A stretch of 64,000 nucleotides of DNA from Anthopleura xanthogrammica (Eukaryota; Cnidaria; Anthozoa; Actiniaria; Actiniidae), in NCBI GenBank assembly GCA_964019055.1, contig OZ025213.1:2420769-2484768 (forward strand). The letters run 5' to 3'. Positions 51,985 through 64,000 of this stretch are shown here, piece after piece (positions within the stretch are counted from its first letter, which is position 1; the number at the start of each line of letters is the position of its first letter). Made by a program: the position numbers and the translations under genes. Under the pieces are notes generated by a model that worked only from the letters and a program-made list of their open reading frames with translations, did no database searches and was not told the DNA's origin.

Positions 51985-52554
51985 GTAAGTGGAATTATTG
52001 AATATTGAGTATAAAAGGTTTGTGTTCAAATTTTATTGATAAAAATGAGAATTAAGAGCCGAAACTTGAGGTTCATTCCCGGCGAGTTGTGCTATTTCAT
52101 TACGTGTCTTTTACATTGGGAAAATTGCCGGCGATTCTATTTAGGATTTCTTATTGCTTCCCAGCCCTATAGATCTCGATATATTTTGTTTATCTACACA
52201 CTAACGCATTGTATAAAGAATATACTGTATATTTTGTGTTTTTCTGGAAGATCTAGAAGGCTGCTCATACATTTTGGGTGGAAATGATGTCACGTCACCA
52301 GTAAATTCTAGCTTCTGTTTCAACAAGAAAACCACTTAAACTCGCGAGAAAAAATATTTCTATGCACACCTTATTCTAATACTGCCAGATTTTGAGGCAT
52401 GGCCGTTGTATGACTTCGATACCTTCAAAAAATAGTTATTGTAATGATACATATCTAATATTTAAAGAACTGTATCTCGTCAAATGATTTTATAACATCA
52501 AACATTCTGTAGCTTCTATCATGATCAATGTTTAATTTAGTGTTTTCTTTATAG

Positions 52555-52567
52555 GTTTAACTTCAAG
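52555..52567 (+). other. 5' UTR portion of the first coding exon of SAR1
   Basis: The acceptor GTTTTCTTTATAG ends at 52554 and leaves 13 untranslated bases before the ATG at 52568. The best matching upstream donor is TTAG|GTAAGT at 51984/51985, giving a 5' UTR intron of about 570 bases. Confidence 0.7.
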
Positions 52568-54789
52568 ATGTTCTTGTGGGATTGGTTTACTGGTGCATTG
52601 GGATATCTAGGTCAGTCACTGAGTCAACAGTCAGAGAGTTGCATAACTGTGTATCTCAGACTGTTTATCCATCGTACTAGTATTATTTATTGTTAGGTGC
52701 ATGTCTAATCTTAATCCAATGGGTTGAAGCGCTTCTTCTGCTTGCACAATGAATACCTTCCAGTGATTGCCTCAATAAAATTGTTAAAGAGGTCCTTTTT
52801 TTCAAAAAATTCAGAAATTAAAATTGTTCCTGATCATATTTTATATTTTTCATAACAGGGTTATATAAGAAGTCTGGTAAATTAGTATTCCTTGGTTTAG
52901 ACAATGCAGGCAAAACAACATTATTGCACATGTTAAAGGATGATCGTATGGCTCAGCATGTACCAACACTTCATCCAAGTAAGTAGTTCATCTCATTATA
53001 GAATTTTCTGAGAATTTCCTAAATAAGAGGGGGGGGGGGGGGATATCTTTGGTATTCCTTATGTAAATCCCTTTATTCAACATCTTACAAGACAATAATC
53101 ATTACGTTTAACCGTAGGAAGGAGGTTTAGTAGTGAGTGGGTATTCTTCCACTGAATTCAGTTTGAATTTGGAAATATATTCTTGTGGAGGAAGAAAAGC
53201 CAGAAAAATCTAGAGATACAAGTTAGAGAGGACCAATAAATTTGCTTATATGACACTTTGTCTGGGAATCAATTGCAGGTTGTATTGCTCTTTGGTATTC
53301 TGCCAGTGCTATCCCAGTTTATAATAGTTGATACCATTTATCCTCAGCTGTCATCTGGTCATGGCAGCGACTATGATCAGCTATGTATACAAAATTGGCT
53401 GTGTTGGTAGTGAGTTGTTTGGATTAGAGTAAACTTTTGAGTTATTGTTTTGCAGCATCCGAAGAGCTTGCAATAGGAGGAATGAGATTTACAACATTTG
53501 ACTTGGGCGGCCACAGGCAAGCCAGGCGGATATGGAAAGATTATTTTCCAGCTGTTAATGGTATCGTCTTTATTGTTGACTGTGCTGATTATGAAAGAAT
53601 TGAGGAATCAAAAAGAGAATTGGATGTGAGTATATCATCAGTCAACTCTTGCCTTGCAGACACCCCGATATTACAAACACCTTGCTATTGTGGACAGGAG
53701 CAAAAACCCAGGCGAATAATTCTGACAAAGAAATGACTGATTAACATGTGTTATTGTCTTATTTCAGAGTTTATTGGCAGATGAACAATTATCCTCATGT
53801 CCAGTCCTTATCCTTGGTAACAAAATTGATCTTCCTGGTGCTTATAGTGAAGACTATATTAGACAATTCTTTGGCCTTTATGGGCAGACCACTGGAAAGG
53901 TTAGTGTTGACAACTTAATGTATCAACGAATGGAACAACGAATGTTTCTTGTAGATGTTATGGGAGCTCAGAAACTCTATCACTTATTGGCATTTCAGGG
54001 TCATTCAAGTGAATTTGGACTTCTGAGTTATGTACATAGTTGCATTTTACTGTCCTTACACTTCTACACTTCTGTAGAGGTGTATTAAGATGATCAGAGT
54101 TAATTTAGAAGGCTAGTGAAAAGTATTTAAAATTTAATTTGATTTCTTTTAGGGAAATGTTGGAGCTAAAGAATTGGGTACCAGAGCAATGGAACTCTTT
54201 ATGTGTAGTGTTCTTAAACGTCAAGGATATGGAGAAGGTAAGTCTATATTACTGCTCTAAATAATTATATTATGTGTCATTGGTTTATACTGTAACTGTT
54301 TTCGTTGAAGTGTGACCTGCAAAGTTTGATGTCTCGTTTGCAAACTAGCATTTCAATGGCCGTCAATCAAAGAACTAAGCTGGAAAAATTACAGATTTTG
54401 GACTAAATTAAAGATTTTAATCCTCTAAAATCTTTAAATCAGTCCAAAATTTCTCTCAAGAATGTAATTTTCCTAGTTTAGTTCTTGGATTGACGGCCAC
54501 CAAAATGCTAGTTGGAAAACTAGACATCAAACGCAGCTGGTTGCACTTCAGTGAAAACGGTTATGAAATAGGAACTAATGCCCAGTTTAGATGTGGAAAT
54601 TCACGTGTCAAATCTAATGCAAATGAGTGACACCTTAGTATTGTCGGCACATGTGAAATTCAACATCTAAACTGGGCCTAGGCATGCCAAAATAAGATAT
54701 TATGTTAACCAGTTTTATGGCATTCATTTCACTAAGGTTGCCATTTTTTCTTCTTCACAGGTTTCAGATGGCTTTCTCAGTATATCTAA
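52568..54789 (+). CDS. SAR1: SAR1, small GTPase that initiates COPII vesicle coat assembly (complete, 6 coding exons)
   Basis: The GTP-bound protein inserts its N-terminal amphipathic helix into ER membrane and recruits Sec23/24. The exons are 52568-52610, 52859-52978, 53456-53625, 53768-53899, 54153-54237 and 54761-54789. The total is 579 nt, 192 aa, the usual family length, with matching phases. The N-terminus [15 protein letters not shown] is the short invertebrate-type helix, a few residues shorter than in vertebrates. GLDNAGKT (27-34) is the P-loop, and T51/T55 lie in switch I. DLGGH (70-74) is switch II, with H74 at the position of the catalytic histidine. NKID is at 129-132. The C-terminus is [12 protein letters not shown] and FRWLSQYI. 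An acceptor ending at 52554 shows that an untranslated first exon lies upstream, probably ending at 51984. It shares an intergenic region with the C2 gene and converges on WDR19. Confidence 0.97.
54295..54561. mobile_element. Palindromic MITE-like element in intron 5 of SAR1, TA-flanked, about 267 bp
   Basis: ACTGTTTTCGTTGAAGTGTG on the left pairs with CACTTCAGTGAAAACGGT on the right. The pairing runs almost the full length, through GGCCGTCAATC and AAGATTTT near the centre, so the whole element folds into one imperfect hairpin. TA dinucleotides at 54293-54294 and 54562-54563 look like the duplicated target of a Tc1/mariner-type transposase. It has no coding capacity. Confidence 0.85.
54580..54677. 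mobile_element. Short foldback element in intron 5 of SAR1, about 98 bp
   Basis: GCCCAGTTTAGATGT at the left end pairs with ATCTAAACTGGGC at the right. Inner segments GAAATTCACGTGTC and GGCACATGTGAAATTC extend the stem. It begins 19 bases after the larger MITE, so two independent insertions appear to share this intron. Confidence 0.8.
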
Positions 54790-55871
54790 TCCAAAAGCTG
54801 TCATGACAAAAGACCTTTTTGACGTTGTCTCTTAATTATGATAAACTGTACAAATCTACATAAAATTATCAAGGTATCAATGGAAACCTACTTGAAGATC
54901 GTATTAAACATCCAAATTTGACAGTGGTGACTTGGAATGACGTGTAATATGGAAAAGAAAGAGACAAAACGTAACAGCTATAGGGATACCGTACAATGAA
55001 TTGAAGCGTCAAATGGAGTCAATGACAAAATGGACAAATAGCTATGGATCGAGAGATGACACAACTTACATTTCCTAACATAAGTGGGGACCCTTCTAGG
55101 AACAGTCTGAAGTGAGATGTTTTAAAGGTCATGTTGAATAATAATATTGATACAAATCTAGTTATCTACAACTGAAAGGCAAGAAAAACAAAAAGGTTAC
55201 AAACTTGTGCTTATAATAATTATTTCAGACATTTGTATCCTTTTTGCATTTGATTCCTTTTTGCCTTACTGGTGTAGACCTGCGACTAAACTTATCTACT
55301 ATAACTGCATATCTTTTATTAGGGTACTTAGTAGATTTCAAAATGCTACAATGAACTCTTCTTAGGTATCCCTTAGATTTCCAAACCTTCTCCCTCAAGG
55401 TTGAAGTGTTTAGCCTTTTGCAAGCAATCATCCAGCATTTTCTTAATTGCATACTCATTTTACTAGCTTTTTCTTTTGCTAGAATATACTATGAACCCTG
55501 TTTTATTATCCTTTTTTAACTTAATTTAAATGCCTCTGTTTTGAATGCCTCAAAATAGCATAAATAATGGCTGGAAACAGTAGCTATTCTAACCAGAGTA
55601 TCAGAAAGTCTTGAGAGCTTCTAGTTTGCTTTAAGAACATTATTTATCATTGTGACAAAGAAGCAAATTCCAGAGCACAAATAAGTAACCTCTGGACTTG
55701 AGGAAAGGGGTACCCATCCCTTATTCTAGTGGAATTCAGTAGCCAGATACTGTGGTTTATACACATGATTTCAAATTATACAGGTTTATAGAGCTGTTAA
55801 ATTGTGACTAATTTCTAGGTTGAACTGCTCACAAAAACCACTAAAATACAGCGAAAAATATTCACAATGAT

Positions 55872-56092
55872 TTACAGTGTGGACACTCGAACCATGAACA
55901 CTTGATGTTTTTATATTTTTTTTATTTTATGAACTTTCTACTGCTTCAAACCTTTTGAAAATGAACGATGAACTCAAATAATCTTATTGTTCAAAATAAA
56001 TCATATTTCCAATCGATTCACACAAGGAATAAAGGAGGAAAAAAGTATGAAAAAACCCCAAAGTGTTCATGGTTCAAGTGTCATCACTGTAA
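55872..56092. repeat. Inverted repeat in the SAR1 3' region, arms about 40 bp
   Basis: TTACAGTG...GACACTCGAACCATGAACAC on the left pairs with GTGTTCATGGTTCAAGTGTC...CACTGTAA on the right, with a loop of roughly 135 bases containing the early AATAAA. It may be a MITE remnant. In RNA the arms could pair and mask or expose the early poly(A) signal. Confidence 0.75.
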
Positions 56093-56790
56093 TCTCCACC
56101 TGAAACAATGGGAACTTTGGACAACAAATTGTGTCATGAAGAGAAAGAAAAAAAATCTTTATAGAATTGCTGTTCATTTTTTAGCCCAGAATTCGTTTTT
56201 CCATAAGATTGACGTCACACTTAAAAGCTCTATTATCTATGAATTCAAAACATTTGATTTTAAATTAACTGTCCGTTCAATAGAAATAACACATGTATTG
56301 TACAAAGTATGAACTAGGACTAGAACTTCTAATAGGGTTTTCAAAATAATTTTTTTCCTCATTCTCATAATGCAATATTTTAATAAGCCCCATTATCAGT
56401 CCATACTTTGTCACTATGGCAACCTTGTTCTTGTGAGTTGTTGTTAGCCTCTGGTTAAAGATTTTTTTGATGAAAGTAAGGCTTTGTGTTGGCTGATTGA
56501 ATTAGAGGTTTCACATTGTAGCCAAGTTGCAGGAATTATTATCAAGGAAATTTATTGGTATTAATGCCATTATTGATATATTGGCATTACTTTGCAACAA
56601 ACAATAATTTTCCCCAAGGTATCCCATGATGCATCCCACTTTGAAATTGTGAATCAAAGGTTTTGTATTGAAGAAAACCCAATACCATCCAACATGGTTT
56701 ATCCTGCGATGTAAGACCTCTTCTTTGACAGACAGCAATGACTTAATTTAGGTAGTGTGGATTTCATACGAGTGGGAAATGATGCATCAA

Positions 56791-56964
56791 ACTCCTTAGC
56801 CATTCTGAGGTTGAGGAACAAACTGGTTAGAGTAGGCATTGCAGTGTATTGTGGGACAGTTTAAGGGATGAAATAGATGTGATATGTCCCCTAAAACAGT
56901 CCGACAATGCACTGCAATGCAGACTCAAACCAGTTTTATCATCCACCTCTGAATGGCTTGGAGT
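56791..56964. mobile_element. MITE-like foldback element in the SAR1 3' region, about 174 bp
   Basis: ACTCCTTAGCCATTCTGAGG at the left end pairs with the CCTCTGAATGGCTTGGAGT end. Pairing continues inward through AAACTGGTT and GGCATTGCAGTGTATTGT against ACAATGCACTGCAATGC. A nearly complete hairpin results, with no coding capacity. Confidence 0.85.
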
Positions 56965-57138
56965 GGTAACATATTTAGCATAATCCTGATCGCGTCATGA
57001 TTCAATGATGAGTATTTTTCCTATTCATATGAAAAACACTCCACTATTCATAGTATCTCCCTATAGTATAGAATACAGCATGTGATGAAAACTGTTATTG
57101 TGTAGACCAGAAACTTACATTGTACCAAGCTTTTAGAA

Positions 57139-57220
57139 GCAGCACCTGTATAACTGATCCTGCTATATTATTAGAAAAATCAAATACATTAATCTTACGA
57201 GAACAGTGTACAGGTGCTGC
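57139..57220. repeat. Inverted repeat GCAGCACCTGTA just before the SAR1 poly(A) signal
   Basis: GCAGCACCTGTA (57139-57150) and TACAGGTGCTGC (57209-57220) are a perfect 12-bp inverted pair separated by about 58 bases. It ends 39 bases before the AATAAA at 57259. It could fold in the mRNA near the cleavage site. Confidence 0.75.
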
Positions 57221-57258
57221 ATGTAATTTATATAAATTAGAATTATGTTAAATGCACA

Positions 57259-57308
57259 AAATAAAAGATTCTTTGATATTTTCTCTCTGATTTTATTGTT
57301 GTTTTATT
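57259..57308. terminator. Abutting poly(A) signals of convergent SAR1 (+) and WDR19 (-)
   Basis: AATAAA lies at 57259-57264 on the plus strand. On the minus strand AATAAA lies at 57308-57303 and 57297-57292. Each is the plausible last signal for its gene, so the two transcripts would end within a few tens of bases of each other. A T-rich stretch just after the plus-strand signal fits a downstream element. Confidence 0.5.
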
Positions 57309-57936
57309 TACAACCTGGTTTGACTGTTGACCACTTCACAAAGTAATAGTTTTTGCAAGTAAATATGAAGCTTGGTTATAATTTATCAAATATGGTTAGT
57401 AAAGAATGTGCTTACCAGCAGTTTTATAATATTTCCTACTAAAAGTACAGTGTTAGTTTTGTCTAGTAAATGGCATTACATGGGCAACAGAGCTGGGAAT
57501 GCTCAGCACCTCCACTCTTCGGGAAGTTAACCTTGCATTTTGTGATGAAAGTGAATCAAAGTAATTTTTTATGGTTACTGTCATTTTGGGTGGAATTTTT
57601 TTGGGTTCCAAAGTTTCTTGATGTCTCAAACCCCCTTTTTTCATTTCATTCTGCTGCCCCTGTATTAACTGAGACAGTATGAACTAATTCTTAGTATTAA
57701 GAAGGGACATCTACATTTATATGTACTTATACTTGAAAAAGTGTGTGACCTTAAGAAAAACGCTTTCCTTGTGTACATGTATGATAGAAGATGAACGTGA
57801 AGATGATAATGGAATAAATTCAGCACTAAAAACAATCATTGTAATAGTAACATTTCAGTAAACACAGGTCTGATTGTATGTACAAAGTAATGTGCTGAAG
57901 TACCCAAGTTGAATAAATAATGTTGCAGCCAAGTTT

Positions 57937-63810
<5,874 letters not shown>

Positions 63811-64000
63811 CTATGAGCAACAATATCAATAAATAATCATGAGGTGATACAAGCACAACGAGAGGATTTCCCCTTTACTTGAACTATATTTGTTTTGTGT
63901 GTGGCCAGTGAATGGAAATGGGTCAACAAACGTTTTCAGTCCAGTCAGCTTGAGCGCAATGTGTTCTCATAGCTGGGTTTCACTTGACGTCATTTCCTGT
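63811..64000. other. Intron sequence at the window edge, with a CRE palindrome
   Basis: No open continuation of WDR19 is seen to the right of the acceptor at 63812/63811, so the next upstream exon lies beyond the window. TGACGTCA occurs at 63985-63992; inside a gene its meaning is unclear. Confidence 0.6.

Larger units (their letters stand above)
54790..57285 (+). other. Presumed 3' UTR of SAR1, long and rich in foldback repeats
   Basis: After the stop codon no further SAR1 exon is expected. The first strong poly(A) hexamer that would end before the opposing gene is AATAAA at 57259-57264, giving a UTR of about 2.5 kb. An earlier AATAAA lies at 55995-56000 and could give a shorter transcript. 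Three inverted repeats lie in this span. The open frame around 55968-56312 has no recognisable features and is treated as non-coding. Confidence 0.5.

Noticed and set aside
55968..56312. 114-codon frame downstream of SAR1
   Set aside because: Lies in the presumed SAR1 3' UTR across an inverted repeat; Lys-rich composition follows A-rich DNA and no motif is seen.

Overview
The window is eukaryotic nuclear DNA from an animal. It is AT-rich and intron-rich, with short exons, GT-AG introns (one GC-AG exception) and no bacterial-style gene packing. Every recognised gene has clear animal homologues. The invertebrate-type SAR1 amino terminus, the full IFT-A gene and the single-copy-style GATA gene fit an early-branching metazoan, and an anthozoan cnidarian (coral or sea anemone) is my best guess. 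That placement is inference; no species marker is visible.

Left part (1-9.6 kb): a complete minus-strand GATA transcription factor gene. It has four coding exons between 9563 and 4842 (482 aa) and two GATA zinc fingers, each on its own exon. A splice acceptor just upstream of the ATG implies at least one non-coding first exon further right. Middle part (9.6-46.3 kb): about 37 kb in which I find no convincing protein-coding exon. It holds simple repeats, small palindromes, possible promoter-like elements and, at its right end, a tandem array with a period of about 100 bp. It may be the regulatory landscape of the GATA gene, but that is inference.

Right part (46.5-64 kb): three compactly arranged intron-rich genes. 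A 412-aa tandem C2-domain protein with an N-myristoylation signal runs on the minus strand (51106 to 46514, seven exons). SAR1, the COPII small GTPase, runs on the plus strand (52568 to 54789, six coding exons, 192 aa). These two genes are head to head across a short intergenic stretch with two perfect CRE palindromes. SAR1 then converges tail to tail with the 3' half of WDR19/IFT144, a retrograde intraflagellar transport protein on the minus strand. Nineteen exons of it (594 codons) lie between 63810 and 57937, and its 5' half is beyond the window.

All exon chains were built by hand from splice consensus, reading-phase agreement and recognisable protein motifs; phases match across every junction. 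The introns and UTRs of the right part are loaded with short inverted-repeat (MITE-like) elements, a tRNA-derived SINE-like insertion and microsatellites, in contrast to the middle region. I see no new enzymatic or defence system. The most unusual items are the myristoylated two-C2 protein with one calcium-competent and one degenerate C2 domain, its in-frame GC-AG intron, the CRE-flanked divergent promoter, the abutting poly(A) signals and the foldback elements in the SAR1 3' region.
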